Positions 26,296 to 36,272 are shown, counted from the stretch's first letter. The stretch: DNA of 64,000 nucleotides from Anaerovibrio lipolyticus DSM 3074 (GCF_900141865.1 NZ_FQYW01000010.1:61600-125599), one strand, 5' to 3'. Notes: a model not told the origin generated them from the sequence alone. Made by a program: numbers and translations.

Positions 26296-28008
26296 TTAAC
26301 CTAAATTACGGTTGTATTGCTGCTTCTTTATACCAGCATTGGCCAGCATTTCACGGGCATTATCAAGGGATGCAGCAGATACATCCACACCGGAGGCCAT
26401 GCGGGCAATTTCATTAACCCGCTCCCCCTCAGTAAGGGCCCGTACAGAGGTTGTGGTCATGCCATTAACAACTTGCTTGTTAATGTAAAGATGCACATCC
26501 GCCATGCAGGCAATCTGAGGCAAGTGAGTGATACAAAGCACCTGCTTGTCCGCCGCCACCATGGCAATACGCTCTGCCACCATTTGAGCGGTGCGTCCAC
26601 CAATACCCGTGTCAATTTCATCAAATATCATGCTGGCAGGAGAATCATCCCTAAAGGCTGTAACCGCCTTAATGGAAAGTGCAATACGGGAAAGCTCACC
26701 GCCAGAGGCCACCTTTTGAATTGGCCGCATATCCTGTCCCGGATTGGCAGAAAAGAGAATTTCCAGTTCATCTGCCCCAAGACTGCCAAGGTCTTCGGCC
26801 TCATTAATGGCAATCTCCAGCCTGGCATCAGGCATTCCCAGCTCATGAAGGTGCTCCTCGATGGCCATGGAAAGTCTGTCCCCAGCCTGTTTTCTAAGCT
26901 CCGTAAGACGGTAAGCACAAGCTGTGGCTTCTTCACGGGCCTTCTCTTTTTCCTGCTTCAATGCAGCAATATCATCATCGTAGTTTTCAATATCATTGAG
27001 CTGCTGCTGGGCCTTTTCCTTAAACGCCATAATATCCTCAATGGTGGCACCGTATTTCTTACGCAGCTTATCTATTACATCCATACGGCTTTGGAGCTTA
27101 TCTAAAAGCTGTGGGTTAAATTCCAGCTCATCCCCATAGTCCCGGACCTCATAGGCTGCTTCTTTTATCTGAATACAAGCCTCTTTTATGGTATCGGTTA
27201 CATTCTCCAGTGAATCATCAAATCGTGACAAATCCCTAAGATTCTCCACCACTTCTTCCAAGGCGCTAACAATGCCTATACCACTGTTACCACCACCATA
27301 GAGATTCTGGCATGCCTCCCCAACATAATTGGAAATCTTTTCTGCATTGGAGAGCTTCTTTATTTCACGCTCCAGCTCCTCATCCTCATTCTCCTGTAGC
27401 TGGGCCGTTTCAATTTCCTGTACCTGCCATTTCAGCATTTCCAGCTTCTGCTCTTTATCAGCAGAGCTTTTTTCCTTTTCAGCCAGCTGATGCTCCTTGT
27501 CCTTATAGGACTTGAAGGCCTGCTGATAAGCCCTTAAGGCCACCTTGATTCGATCATCTGAGCCATCCACCAGCTTGTACTGATTGGACGCATTAAGAAG
27601 GGCCAGATTCTCGTTCTGGCCGTGGATGTCTACCAGCAATGTTCCCAATTTTTTAAGTACCGCCACAGTGGTGTGACAGCCATTTACCAGTATAGTGCCA
27701 CGTCCGTTGCTGGTTATCTGACGGGTGATAATAAGCTCCCCCTCCGTGGTATCAATGGCATTCTCGTTAAGGTAATCAACAACCTTTGGCTGATTATCCA
27801 AAGAGAAGATAGCCTCCACCCGAAGCCAGTCAGCCCCAGTACGAATAAAATCAGTGGAGAGACGGTTTCCCAGCATGGCTCCCAGTGCATCAATGAGAAT
27901 TGACTTACCGGCGCCGGTTTCACCCGTAAGAATATTCAAACCCTTGTCAAAATCAATCTGAACCTGCTCCAACAAAGCGAAGTTCCATATTGTAAGCGTG
28001 TTGAGCAT
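26296..28008 (-). CDS. recN: DNA repair ATPase RecN
   Basis: SMC-like protein acting early in double-strand-break repair. The 570-residue protein has Walker A GETGAGKSILIDAL near residue 30, a long coiled coil (about 160-380), and a C-terminal ATPase half with signature VASGGELSRIALSIKA and Walker B ASMIFDEIDTGIGG. It is the last gene of the leftward cluster dxs-tlyA-nadK-argR-recN, a conserved Firmicute order. Confidence 0.97.
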   Translation of the reverse strand: MLNTLTIWNFALLEQVQIDFDKGLNILTGETGAGKSILIDALGAMLGNRLSTDFIRTGADWLRVEAIFSLDNQPKVVDYLNENAIDTTEGELIITRQITSNGRGTILVNGCHTTVAVLKKLGTLLVDIHGQNENLALLNASNQYKLVDGSDDRIKVALRAYQQAFKSYKDKEHQLAEKEKSSADKEQKLEMLKWQVQEIETAQLQENEDEELEREIKKLSNAEKISNYVGEACQNLYGGGNSGIGIVSALEEVVENLRDLSRFDDSLENVTDTIKEACIQIKEAAYEVRDYGDELEFNPQLLDKLQSRMDVIDKLRKKYGATIEDIMAFKEKAQQQLNDIENYDDDIAALKQEKEKAREEATACAYRLTELRKQAGDRLSMAIEEHLHELGMPDARLEIAINEAEDLGSLGADELEILFSANPGQDMRPIQKVASGGELSRIALSIKAVTAFRDDSPASMIFDEIDTGIGGRTAQMVAERIAMVAADKQVLCITHLPQIACMADVHLYINKQVVNGMTTTSVRALTEGERVNEIARMASGVDVSAASLDNAREMLANAGIKKQQYNRNLG

Positions 28009-28044
28009 TTTGAAAATCTCCTAGCTACCCAAACATTCCTTCAA

Positions 28045-28506
28045 TCATTTAATTCCCATACTCATGGCTTCCAGCTTCAGAGCCACATCCTCAGCCATAC
28101 TGGAGGACTTTACCACCGCCAAAATGGTATCATCACCGGCCACAGTGCCAATAACCTCCGGCCAGCGGGCATTATCAAGGGCTGCACAAATGGAATTGGC
28201 TGCCCCCGGCATGGTTTTTACCACAATAATATTCTCACTGTAGTCTATCTTCTTTACCAGCTCCTTAAACAGACGCTGCATGCGGTCCTCGGAGTGCATG
28301 GTCTGGGTGTCCATTGGATAAGCATAGCGGTACTTGCCATTTCCACAAGGAATCTTCACCAGCTGCATATCCTTAATATCTCTGGAAACGGTGGCCTGGG
28401 TAACCTCAATATCCCTTGCTCTAAGGGCTGCGGCCAAATCCTCCTGAGTCTCAATTATCTGATTTTCAATAATCTGCTTAATCTTTGATTGTCTATGAGC
28501 CTTCAT
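28045..28506 (-). CDS. argR: Arginine repressor
   Basis: Hexameric arginine-sensing DNA-binding regulator of arginine metabolism. The 153-residue protein has an N-terminal winged helix (KIKQIIENQIIETQEDLAAA, VTQATVSRDIKDMQLVKIPC) and a C-terminal arginine-binding domain with TMPGAANSICAALD and GTVAGDDTILAV. Its start overlaps the nadK stop by 4 nt (ATGA-type coupling). Confidence 0.96.
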   Translation of the reverse strand: MKAHRQSKIKQIIENQIIETQEDLAAALRARDIEVTQATVSRDIKDMQLVKIPCGNGKYRYAYPMDTQTMHSEDRMQRLFKELVKKIDYSENIIVVKTMPGAANSICAALDNARWPEVIGTVAGDDTILAVVKSSSMAEDVALKLEAMSMGIK

Positions 28507-29363
28507 TTAGAATTCCCCCATAACTTACTTTTTAGAGTGTCGTAATAATTTTTGTCACCAAATTTTATTATGCGTGCCGGATTCTTTCCCTTGCGGATAT
28601 AAACCACATCCCCGGGCAAAAGCTGGAAGCTCTCCTGACCGTCAAAGGTCATCTGAATATCCTGATGAACTGCCGCTATATAAATCTGCACTTCCTCATC
28701 ATCTGGTATTATCATCGGTCTGGCATCCAGAGTATGAGGACAAATTGGCGTAATGAGAAGTGCGGGAACACTTGGATTTACTATTGGTCCCCCTGCTGAA
28801 AGGGAATAGGCCGTAGATCCGGTGGCAGTGGATACAATAACACCATCAGCCTTATAATCGTTAATCATGGTATCATCTATACGCATGCTAAGACTCAGCA
28901 TACGGGACAGGCCACCCTTGCCAATGACCACATCATTAATGGCATGACCCAGCATACGCCGATTGCCCTGACTCAAAACAGAGCCAGAAATAACTGTGCG
29001 CTCCACCACCTGATACTCACCATTTAAAAGGTTATCAAGGCGACTCTCCAGCTCCGTCAGCTCAATATCTGTAAGAAAGCCCACGCGGCCAATGTTGATT
29101 CCACAGGCTGGAATCTTTCGGGTATACAGCTTGCGACATACCCCCAGGAGAGTTCCGTCACCACCGATACTCAGTCCCAAATCAATGGTTTCATTGTCCA
29201 AATCGTCTATGCCGTACTCGGGACAGTTAAACATTTCCGCAATGCTGCGTGACATAACAATGCGAACCCTGTCCTGCTTATCTGCAAAATAGCTGCGGAT
29301 TCTTTCCATAACCTGGGCTGATTCGTCCTTATTAATATTTGGATAAATAGCAATTGTCTTCAT
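28503..29363 (-). CDS. nadK: NAD kinase
   Basis: Phosphorylates NAD to NADP. 286 residues, with the family motifs GGDGTLLGVCR in the N-terminal domain and KADGVIVSTATGSTAYSLSA in the C-terminal domain. Located between tlyA and argR in the conserved order, overlapping argR by 4 nt. Confidence 0.96.
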   Translation of the reverse strand: MKTIAIYPNINKDESAQVMERIRSYFADKQDRVRIVMSRSIAEMFNCPEYGIDDLDNETIDLGLSIGGDGTLLGVCRKLYTRKIPACGINIGRVGFLTDIELTELESRLDNLLNGEYQVVERTVISGSVLSQGNRRMLGHAINDVVIGKGGLSRMLSLSMRIDDTMINDYKADGVIVSTATGSTAYSLSAGGPIVNPSVPALLITPICPHTLDARPMIIPDDEEVQIYIAAVHQDIQMTFDGQESFQLLPGDVVYIRKGKNPARIIKFGDKNYYDTLKSKLWGNSK

Positions 29364-29400
29364 AAAGACATCCTCTTTATTTAGCTAATCTTCCCGCAAA

Positions 29401-30231
29401 TTACTTGTCAAGGTTGCTATGAGCCAGCTCAACAGTGCTTGCCATTACCTCATCAGTTACATTATCAACAGCTTCCCTGTCCTTGGTAAGCCAAACGAGA
29501 TATTCAATATTGCCCTCAGGCCCCTTTACGGGAGAAAAAGTCAGCTCCTTGGTGACAAATTCCATCTCACGGGCAGTATCAATAACCTTATGAATAACCT
29601 CCAGATGAACCTTAGGATCTCTTACAACACCCTTTTTGCCCACCTTTTCCTTGCCAGCCTCGAACTGTGGCTTAATGAGAGCTACCACCTGGCCATCCGG
29701 CTTCAGCATTGCCTTTACAGCAGGCAAAACCTTCTCCAGGGAAATAAAGGCCACATCTATGGAAGCAAAATCAATAAGCTGACCGATATCCTCCGAGGTT
29801 ACATTGCGCACGTTAGTGCGCTCCATATTTACTACCCGTTCATCAGTGCGTAGACTCCAGGCCAGCTGACCATATCCCACATCAATGGCAAACACCTTTA
29901 CAGCACCATTTTGGAGCATACAATCAGTAAACCCTCCAGTGGAAGCACCAATATCAGCAGTAACCTTTCCCTTCAGCTCCACGCCAAATTCCTTAATGGC
30001 CTTCTCCAGCTTCAGACCACCACGGCTCACATAAGGAATCTGATTTCCCAAAACCCGGATATCAGCATTTTCCTTAACCATGGTGCCAGCCTTGTCAATC
30101 TTGTTGCCATCCACAATAACCATCCCGGCCATAATGGTGGTCTTGGCCCGCTCACGGCTCTGAACCAGATTCTTTTTCACTAGAAGCACGTCAAGGCGCT
30201 CTTTTTTTACTTTTTCCGTATTATCACCCAT
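29401..30231 (-). CDS. tlyA: TlyA-family rRNA (cytidine-2'-O)-methyltransferase
   Basis: Two-domain RNA methyltransferase, 276 residues. An S4 RNA-binding domain at residues about 10-70 (KERLDVLLVKKNLVQSRERA) is followed by a Rossmann methyltransferase with DIGASTGGFTDCMLQNGA. The TlyA family methylates ribose of cytidines in 16S and/or 23S rRNA; some relatives were mislabelled hemolysins. The start follows the dxs stop by only 2 nt, so it is co-transcribed with dxs. Confidence 0.94.
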   Translation of the reverse strand: MGDNTEKVKKERLDVLLVKKNLVQSRERAKTTIMAGMVIVDGNKIDKAGTMVKENADIRVLGNQIPYVSRGGLKLEKAIKEFGVELKGKVTADIGASTGGFTDCMLQNGAVKVFAIDVGYGQLAWSLRTDERVVNMERTNVRNVTSEDIGQLIDFASIDVAFISLEKVLPAVKAMLKPDGQVVALIKPQFEAGKEKVGKKGVVRDPKVHLEVIHKVIDTAREMEFVTKELTFSPVKGPEGNIEYLVWLTKDREAVDNVTDEVMASTVELAHSNLDK

Positions 30232-30233
30232 AA

Positions 30234-32120
30234 TTATAAATCACCATAATCCTTTACAATGCGGTCCGCAATCTGTTCCGGAAGAAGACCACAAAGCTCC
30301 AGAAGCTCAGGGCAAGAGCCCTGTTCGATAAACTTATCCTCTATGCCAAAACGCATAATCTTAGCGGTATTGATACCGGCATCTGCCAAATATTCCAAAA
30401 CGCCGGAGCCAAAGCCCCCAGCCAGTGCATTTTCCTCCAGGGTTACCACAAGGCGGGCATCCCTTACCAGCTCATCAATGAGACCAGTATCCAGAGGCTT
30501 TACAAATCTCATGTTCACAACAGTGGTGTAAATATCCTTTTCCTTTAGGATTTGTGCCGCCTTTACAGCCTGCTTTACCATACTGCCAACAGCAAGTAAT
30601 ACTATTGCTTTGCTATCTCTGGAAAGAATTTCTCCCCTGCCGATTTCAAGCTGCTCAAAGCCCTCATTCACGGGTACCCCTGTGGCAGAGCCCCGAGGAT
30701 AACGCACACTGATAGGGCCATTGTAATTTGCTGCTGTATAAAGCATATTCCGCAGCTCATTTTCATCCTTAGGAGCCATTACCACCATGTTAGGAATGTG
30801 ACGCAAATAGGAATAATCAAATACGCCATGATGGGTCGGGCCATCAGCACCCACAAGACCACCACGGTCAAGGCAAAGGGTAACAGGCAGATTTTGCAGA
30901 CAAACATCGTGAATTATCTGATCGTATGCCCGCTGGGCAAAGGTGGAATACAATGCCACAAATGGCTTGCCACCAACTGCCGCCATTCCAGCTGCCATAG
31001 TCATGGCATGCTCCTCTGCAATACCCACGTCAAAAAAGCGCTCCGGATACACCCCAGAAAACTTCTTTAGGCCAGTGCCAGATGGCATAGCCGCCGTAAT
31101 TGCCGTAATATTATCATACTTTCCCGCCAGCTCGATAAGAGCATCACTGAAAATATCCGTATAAGAAGGAGGTGCCCCCTCCTTTTTTATCATTTCACCA
31201 GTGTCGCAGTTAAATTTTCCCACCCCGTGGAACTTATGGGGCTGATTTTCTGCAAAGGAATATCCCTTTCCCTTGGTGGTTCGCACATGAATAAGCACAG
31301 GGCCCTCAATGCCCCTAGCCTTTTGGAAAATCTCCTGCATTTTTTCAATGTTGTGACCATCAATAGGTCCAACGTAGGTATATCCAAGGGACTCAAAGAC
31401 ACTGCCCGGAGTCAAAAGGGCATAAATACCATCCTTAACGGAGCCCGCTGCGTTCCATACAGTTTCGCCAATCCCAGGGAACCCCTTTAAAAATTCCTGC
31501 AGCTCCTTCTTTGCCTTGTTATACTGGGGCATAATGCGAATATGGCTCAAGTACTCTGACATAGCACCCACATTTTTATCAATGGACATCTCATTGTCAT
31601 TAAGAACCACAATCATATTCTTGCCAATGGTTCCGCCATAGTTAAGGCCTTCATAGGCCTCACCACCAGTAAAGGCCCCATCACCGATTACCGCAATAAC
31701 GCTATAATCCTGCTTGCGAATATCCCGCTCAATGGCCATACCCACTGCAGCAGAAATGGAGGTACTGGCGTGACCCACACCAAATGCATCGCACTTTGAT
31801 TCTGAGCGTTTAGGGAAGCCTGTAATGCCCCCCTTGGTGCGCAAAGTGCTAAATCTTTCCTTACGACCAGTGAGAATTTTATGGGAGTACGCTTGATGCC
31901 CCACATCCCATACTATCTTGTCTTTTTCAGGGTTGAATACACTGTACATGGCCAAAGTCAGATCCACAGTACCAAGACTAGGTGCCAAATGACCACCATT
32001 GGCAGCACATGTATTTATAATTTTGCCTCTGATTTCGCCAGCCAGAGTTTTCAGTTCCTCTAAGCTGCACTTAGCCACATCAGAAGCACTGTTTATTTTT
32101 TCCAATATGTTCTCAGACAT
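30234..32120 (-). CDS. dxs: 1-deoxy-D-xylulose-5-phosphate synthase
   Basis: Thiamine-diphosphate enzyme making the first dedicated intermediate of the MEP isoprenoid pathway from pyruvate and glyceraldehyde 3-phosphate. 628 residues. The ThDP motif begins at VIGDGAFTGGEAYEGLN and the transketolase-like DRGGLVGADGPTHHGVFDYS is plain. It is paired with ispA upstream, so precursor supply and prenyl chain elongation share an operon. AAGGAG precedes the ATG. Confidence 0.97.
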   Translation of the reverse strand: MSENILEKINSASDVAKCSLEELKTLAGEIRGKIINTCAANGGHLAPSLGTVDLTLAMYSVFNPEKDKIVWDVGHQAYSHKILTGRKERFSTLRTKGGITGFPKRSESKCDAFGVGHASTSISAAVGMAIERDIRKQDYSVIAVIGDGAFTGGEAYEGLNYGGTIGKNMIVVLNDNEMSIDKNVGAMSEYLSHIRIMPQYNKAKKELQEFLKGFPGIGETVWNAAGSVKDGIYALLTPGSVFESLGYTYVGPIDGHNIEKMQEIFQKARGIEGPVLIHVRTTKGKGYSFAENQPHKFHGVGKFNCDTGEMIKKEGAPPSYTDIFSDALIELAGKYDNITAITAAMPSGTGLKKFSGVYPERFFDVGIAEEHAMTMAAGMAAVGGKPFVALYSTFAQRAYDQIIHDVCLQNLPVTLCLDRGGLVGADGPTHHGVFDYSYLRHIPNMVVMAPKDENELRNMLYTAANYNGPISVRYPRGSATGVPVNEGFEQLEIGRGEILSRDSKAIVLLAVGSMVKQAVKAAQILKEKDIYTTVVNMRFVKPLDTGLIDELVRDARLVVTLEENALAGGFGSGVLEYLADAGINTAKIMRFGIEDKFIEQGSCPELLELCGLLPEQIADRIVKDYGDL

Positions 32121-32135
32121 AGTGTGGCTCCTTAA

Positions 32136-33020
32136 TTACTTATTTCTCTTTAATAGATATTCCACAAGCTCCCGTAAGAAGGTGGCCTTGTCACCAAACA
32201 TTTCCAAGGCATCGACGGCTTCTGCCACAGTATCAGCCGCCAGCTTTTTGGCTTCATCCAGGGATGTAAGGGACACATAGGTGGATTTGTCATTACGCTC
32301 ATCACTGCCCACAGGCTTGCCGATAACCGCTTCATCACCAATAACATCCAGAATATCATCAGTAATCTGGAAAGCAAGGCCGAAGCAATCAGCATAAGTG
32401 GTAAGGGCCGCCAGCTCCTCGTCAGAGGCCCCGGCCACAATAGCGCCACTTCTGATGGCAGCTCTAAATAAAGCTCCGGTTTTGCCAGTGTGCATCTTCT
32501 TTAATTCTTCAAGACTAAGGGATTTTTGCTTGCCCTCAGCCTCCAAATCAATGGCCTGTCCCCCCACCATACCATTAGGGCCAGCACCAATGGACATTTC
32601 CCGAACTACCTTTAACAGCACATCTGCCGGTAAATTGTCCTGACGAAGCATTACCTCAAAGGCCTGGGTCAACAGGGCATCTCCAGCCAAAATGGCCATA
32701 CCATCACCATACACCTTATGGTTGGTCAGCTTGCCACGGCGATAATCATCATTATCCATGGCAGGCAAATCATCATGAATAAGGGAATAGGTGTGAATCA
32801 TTTCGATGGCACAGGCAATATGAATAAAATCAGTGCCCTTGGCACCAATGGCATCAGCCGCCGCCATAACAAGAATTGGGCGCAATCGCTTGCCACCTGC
32901 AGTGAGGCTGTATTTCATGGATTCACAAAGAGTTGGGTTCAATGCCTTATCTTCCTGAAGCTCCTCCACCAGAGCTTTTTCTATTAGCTTAATTCGTTCA
33001 TTCCACTGAGTCTTGTCCAC
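32136..33020 (-). CDS. ispA: Polyprenyl (farnesyl/geranyl) diphosphate synthase
   Basis: Condenses dimethylallyl and isopentenyl diphosphates to C10-C15 chains. The 294-residue protein shows both aspartate-rich motifs: DDLPAMDNDDYRRG (first) and ITDDILDVIGD (second), which bind Mg2+-diphosphate. The start is a GTG at 33020 with GGGAGGAC upstream, 2 nt after the xseB stop. Confidence 0.95.
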   Translation of the reverse strand: MDKTQWNERIKLIEKALVEELQEDKALNPTLCESMKYSLTAGGKRLRPILVMAAADAIGAKGTDFIHIACAIEMIHTYSLIHDDLPAMDNDDYRRGKLTNHKVYGDGMAILAGDALLTQAFEVMLRQDNLPADVLLKVVREMSIGAGPNGMVGGQAIDLEAEGKQKSLSLEELKKMHTGKTGALFRAAIRSGAIVAGASDEELAALTTYADCFGLAFQITDDILDVIGDEAVIGKPVGSDERNDKSTYVSLTSLDEAKKLAADTVAEAVDALEMFGDKATFLRELVEYLLKRNK

Positions 33021-33022
33021 AA

Positions 33023-33265
33023 TTATTGTCCTCCCTTAAGCTCCAAAGGCATTTCCACTACTTTTCCATTCTCTTCGCTGAGGATGACATTCATCCTGTC
33101 CTCAACTGATTTCAGTTCAGCCAGACATTTTCTGGAAAGCTCCATGCCCAATGTATAGTTATCAATAACATCCTTCAGGCTTGCCTCGCCACTTTCCAAT
33201 TTATCTACAATCTGTTCCAACTCCGCCAGATTTTCCTCAAAGGAAGCCTCTTTTTTCCGTGGCAT
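33023..33265 (-). CDS. xseB: Exodeoxyribonuclease VII small subunit
   Basis: 80-residue helical protein (FEENLAELEQIVDKLESGEA then SLKDVIDNYTLGMELSRKC), the standard XseB pattern. It pairs with XseA to degrade single-stranded DNA from both ends. AGGAG lies upstream of the ATG; the xseA stop is 4 nt away. Confidence 0.95.
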   Translation of the reverse strand: MPRKKEASFEENLAELEQIVDKLESGEASLKDVIDNYTLGMELSRKCLAELKSVEDRMNVILSEENGKVVEMPLELKGGQ

Positions 33266-33269
33266 CGAA

Positions 33270-34472
33270 CTACTCCTCCCTTATTGCCTTAACCTGGGCA
33301 TCAAACTGCCCTCCATTAAGCTTTACAGACACAATATCATCAACCTTTATATTGCTGATATCACTGACAATAGTGCCCTTTTGGTCATGAACAATACCAT
33401 AACCCCGTCTGATAACTCCCAGAGGATTTATCAGCTCCAATTTTTCCATATCGTGAAGCAGCTGGTTTTTTTTCTCCTTCACCAGCTGAATTGCTATCTT
33501 GTTTAATCTCGACTGCAAATTATCCAGCCTCATACTGCTTGATTCCAGCATACGAAGGGGCTGGGTAAACACGAAGCTGTCCATAATAGCTTCCAGACTC
33601 CGTCTGGAGTCCTTAATACTTGTAACAGCCGCCATCTGCAGTCTTTCTCTGGCAGTATTTATGCGCTGAATTACCTCAGACACATCCGGCACTGCCAACT
33701 CCGCCGCCTGGGATGGGGTAGCTGCTCTCTGGTCAGCCACAAAATCCGCCAGTGTAAAATCCGTTTCATGGCCCACAGCAGAAATCACAGGTATTCTGGA
33801 CTTAAAAATAGCCCGAACCACCGCTTCCTCATTAAATGACCACAAATCCTCCATAGAACCGCCACCACGGCCTACTATGAGCACATCCACAGGATATTTG
33901 GTATTGAAAAAATCAATACCATGGGCTATCTGCTCTGCTGAGCCTGCCCCCTGCACCATAACAGGATAAAGGGCCAGTCTTATTGACGGCATACGTCGCC
34001 TTGACACCGTATAAATATCCCTCAGCACTGCCCCCGTTGGCGATGTAACAATACCAATGGTTTTTGGATAGGCGGGTAAACCCTTCTTAATTTCAACATC
34101 AAAAAGGCCCTCCTGGGAAAGGCGCTCCTTCAGCTGCTCAAAGGCCAGAGCCAGCTCTCCTACACCATCTGGAGCCATACGGCTGACGTAAAACTGATAC
34201 TTGCCGTCACGCTCGTAAACCTCCACACTGCCAGTGGTCAGCACCTGCATATCGTTTTCAGGACGAAACCTCAGACGTTCCGCATAGCTTCGCCAGATAA
34301 CGCACTTTAAAATAGAATCCTTATCCTTCAGATCAAAGTAGCAATGGCCGGAGGAATACTGCTTAAAATTGGAAATCTGTCCTCTGATAGTGACATTGTG
34401 CAGGGCCAGATCATTCTTTAAAAGTCCCGCAATATATTTAGTTATCTCAGAAACACTTCTGATAACAGCCAT
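33270..34472 (-). CDS. xseA: Exodeoxyribonuclease VII large subunit
   Basis: 400 residues. It has an N-terminal OB-fold (VTIRGQISNFKQYSSGHCYF) and a catalytic domain with IGIVTSPTGAVLRDI, DVLIVGRGGGSMEDLWSFN and ISAVGHETDFTLADFVADQRA, the motifs carrying the proposed active-site residues. Next to xseB, as usual. Confidence 0.96.
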   Translation of the reverse strand: MAVIRSVSEITKYIAGLLKNDLALHNVTIRGQISNFKQYSSGHCYFDLKDKDSILKCVIWRSYAERLRFRPENDMQVLTTGSVEVYERDGKYQFYVSRMAPDGVGELALAFEQLKERLSQEGLFDVEIKKGLPAYPKTIGIVTSPTGAVLRDIYTVSRRRMPSIRLALYPVMVQGAGSAEQIAHGIDFFNTKYPVDVLIVGRGGGSMEDLWSFNEEAVVRAIFKSRIPVISAVGHETDFTLADFVADQRAATPSQAAELAVPDVSEVIQRINTARERLQMAAVTSIKDSRRSLEAIMDSFVFTQPLRMLESSSMRLDNLQSRLNKIAIQLVKEKKNQLLHDMEKLELINPLGVIRRGYGIVHDQKGTIVSDISNIKVDDIVSVKLNGGQFDAQVKAIREE

Positions 34473-34505
34473 ATTTCACCCGAAAAAGCATATTCTAAAA
34501 CACAG

Positions 34506-34536
34506 AAAACGGGCCGCACCCAAAAATGCGGCCCTA
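34506..34536 (-). terminator. Hairpin between nusB and xseA
   Basis: AGGGCCGCA and TGCGGCCC form a GC-rich 8-bp stem on the minus strand, followed by GTTTTCTGTGTTTT. The short T-run suggests partial termination, letting some transcripts continue into xseA. Confidence 0.6.
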
Positions 34537-34540
34537 GATC

Positions 34541-34975
34541 TTATACACGAGCAATAGCTCCCAGAATACCATTTACAAAACGGCTGGACTCATCACTGCC
34601 AAACTTCTTGGCCAGCTCAACTGCCTCATTAATAACGATATTAGGAGTCAGCTTCTCCTCGCAGAACTTAAGCTCATAAACAGCCATACGGGTAATATTT
34701 CTATCTACTCCGGCCATACGCTGCAACTTCCACTCCTTGGAGCTATTGGTAATCATTTCATCAATGGACTCCTGATTATCAAGAGTACCATTTACCAGCC
34801 CCTTCAGAAAATCCATGTCCTTGCTGCCCAGCTTAACATCCTCATCCTTTGCAAAGACAGCAGCATCAATGGCATTCTGTCTTGCCTGAGCTACGTCCAT
34901 ACCTTCATCCAACGGATTCATATCCAACTGAAACAAAGCCTGAAGTGCTACCTCACGAGCTTGTCTACGACTCAT
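34541..34975 (-). CDS. nusB: Transcription antitermination factor NusB
   Basis: 144-residue all-helical RNA-binding protein that, with NusE, forms part of the rRNA antitermination complex. The N-terminus SRRQAREVALQALFQLDMNP and the C-terminal LTPNIVINEAVELAKKFG with SSRFVNGILGAI are characteristic. It follows the Asp23-AmaP-DUF2273 genes, a common arrangement in Firmicutes. Confidence 0.95.
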   Translation of the reverse strand: MSRRQAREVALQALFQLDMNPLDEGMDVAQARQNAIDAAVFAKDEDVKLGSKDMDFLKGLVNGTLDNQESIDEMITNSSKEWKLQRMAGVDRNITRMAVYELKFCEEKLTPNIVINEAVELAKKFGSDESSRFVNGILGAIARV

Positions 34976-35018
34976 ACTTATATTCCTCGATTCTTAAACA
35001 AAATAATATATTTGGCTA

Positions 35019-35279
35019 TCAGCGCCACCGGTGAATATCCCGGGGAACGGAATCCCGGATATTATCTATAAAGCTACCGCCCTTATCAATATTCTTACCG
35101 ATAAAGCAGCCTATAAAGCCACAAATGACCACAAACATGACACTCCAAAAGCCAAAGAGCAAAATGCCCACAGCAATCAAAATGCCACCAGCTATCCCCA
35201 TAAGGGTTCCTGGACGTCTTTCACACTGACGGCGAAAAGCGTTGGCCAAAGCCTGCTTCAAACTGATTTCGTTATCCAT
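35019..35279 (-). CDS. DUF2273 small membrane protein
   Basis: 86 residues with two hydrophobic helices (about 24-62) and polar ends. It fits DUF2273, a small integral protein typically encoded between amaP/asp23 and nusB. GGAGGTG precedes the ATG. Probably part of the envelope-associated Asp23 assembly; its exact role is unknown. Confidence 0.85.
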   Translation of the reverse strand: MDNEISLKQALANAFRRQCERRPGTLMGIAGGILIAVGILLFGFWSVMFVVICGFIGCFIGKNIDKGGSFIDNIRDSVPRDIHRWR

Positions 35280-35292
35280 TCAGACACCTCCA

Positions 35293-35865
35293 TTACTTCA
35301 GTCGTCTTTTCTTGACAACCACACCGCTGGAAATACTCTGAACGGAAACCACAACATTAAAATTAGAAATACATGCTATGTCAGTCAGGTATTTGCTTGA
35401 CTGGGTACGAACATCATCAGAAATGTTTGCTATACTGCGCTCCTGCCCCACCTCAAGCTTAACATCCAGATTCAGACAGTCGCCCTTTTCCTTGTCCTGC
35501 TTCAAAAGAGCCTTGACCTTTGCTTCACGTACACCACGCACACCACCGGAAATTCGCTCTATCATACCCTTTATGGCGTTAATGGAAACGTTCACATCTC
35601 CCTCTGTACCGTGTACCAGCACAATATCTCCCGTGGCCAGTTCCTTGCTGCCTTTACCAGCAAAGGAGCAAAACAACAGATGAATGCTGATGATAAACAC
35701 AACAGCAGCAACAGCACCTGTCTGCCACTGTGTTACAGCAAACTGATACTCGTTGAGAAGCACTCTTTCCGGAACCACATTAAATACCAGTAAAACGACC
35801 CCCAGGCTTACTACACCAAAAAGCAAGGTGTACAAAAACAGCAGGAATCTGTTAAATACTCCCAT
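35293..35865 (-). CDS. amaP: Alkaline-shock membrane anchor protein AmaP
   Basis: 190 residues. Two transmembrane helices near the N-terminus (about 5-27 and 48-68), then a domain related to Asp23 (DVNVSINAIKGMIERISGGV). AmaP tethers Asp23 to the membrane in Staphylococcus. Adjacent to asp23-like and DUF2273 genes, all leftward and closely spaced. Confidence 0.88.
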   Translation of the reverse strand: MGVFNRFLLFLYTLLFGVVSLGVVLLVFNVVPERVLLNEYQFAVTQWQTGAVAAVVFIISIHLLFCSFAGKGSKELATGDIVLVHGTEGDVNVSINAIKGMIERISGGVRGVREAKVKALLKQDKEKGDCLNLDVKLEVGQERSIANISDDVRTQSSKYLTDIACISNFNVVVSVQSISSGVVVKKRRLK

Positions 35866-35876
35866 TAAACTGCCCC

Positions 35877-36272
35877 CTAGCGGATCTTTCTGGTTTCTTC
35901 CTTATTTTCTTCTTCTCCGAAATCCACGCCCTGAACGTGAACATTGACCTCGATAACGCTCAGCCCGGTCATGGTCTCGATCTGCTTCTTTACGTTCTCC
36001 TGAACAGCAATAGCCACATCTGGAATACGCTCACCATATTTAATAATGATGTACAAATCAACACGGGCTTCCTTTTCGCCTACTTCTACCTTAACGCCCT
36101 TGGAAAGATTTTTTCTGCCCAGAAGCTCAGCAATGCCCCCGGCAATGCCGCCGCTCATTCCGGCTATGCCAGGAATCTCCAGGGCAGCAATACCGGCCAT
36201 CATGCTGACAACCTCATCGCCAATGCGAACAGAACCTAAACCGTCATCAATTTTAATCATTTCGTCTGCCAT
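35877..36272 (-). CDS. Asp23/Gls24 family envelope stress protein
   Basis: 131-residue Asp23-family protein. The start at 36272 (MADEMIKIDDGLGSVRIGDE) is preferred: a GGGGGGG ribosome site lies just upstream, while the open frame runs 47 codons further without one. Features include VVSMMAGIAALEIPGIAGMS, a glycine-rich GGIAGGIAELLGRKN, and VDLYIIIKYGERIPDVA. It is expected to form filaments at the membrane through AmaP and to support the envelope under stress. Confidence 0.9.
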   Translation of the reverse strand: MADEMIKIDDGLGSVRIGDEVVSMMAGIAALEIPGIAGMSGGIAGGIAELLGRKNLSKGVKVEVGEKEARVDLYIIIKYGERIPDVAIAVQENVKKQIETMTGLSVIEVNVHVQGVDFGEEENKEETRKIR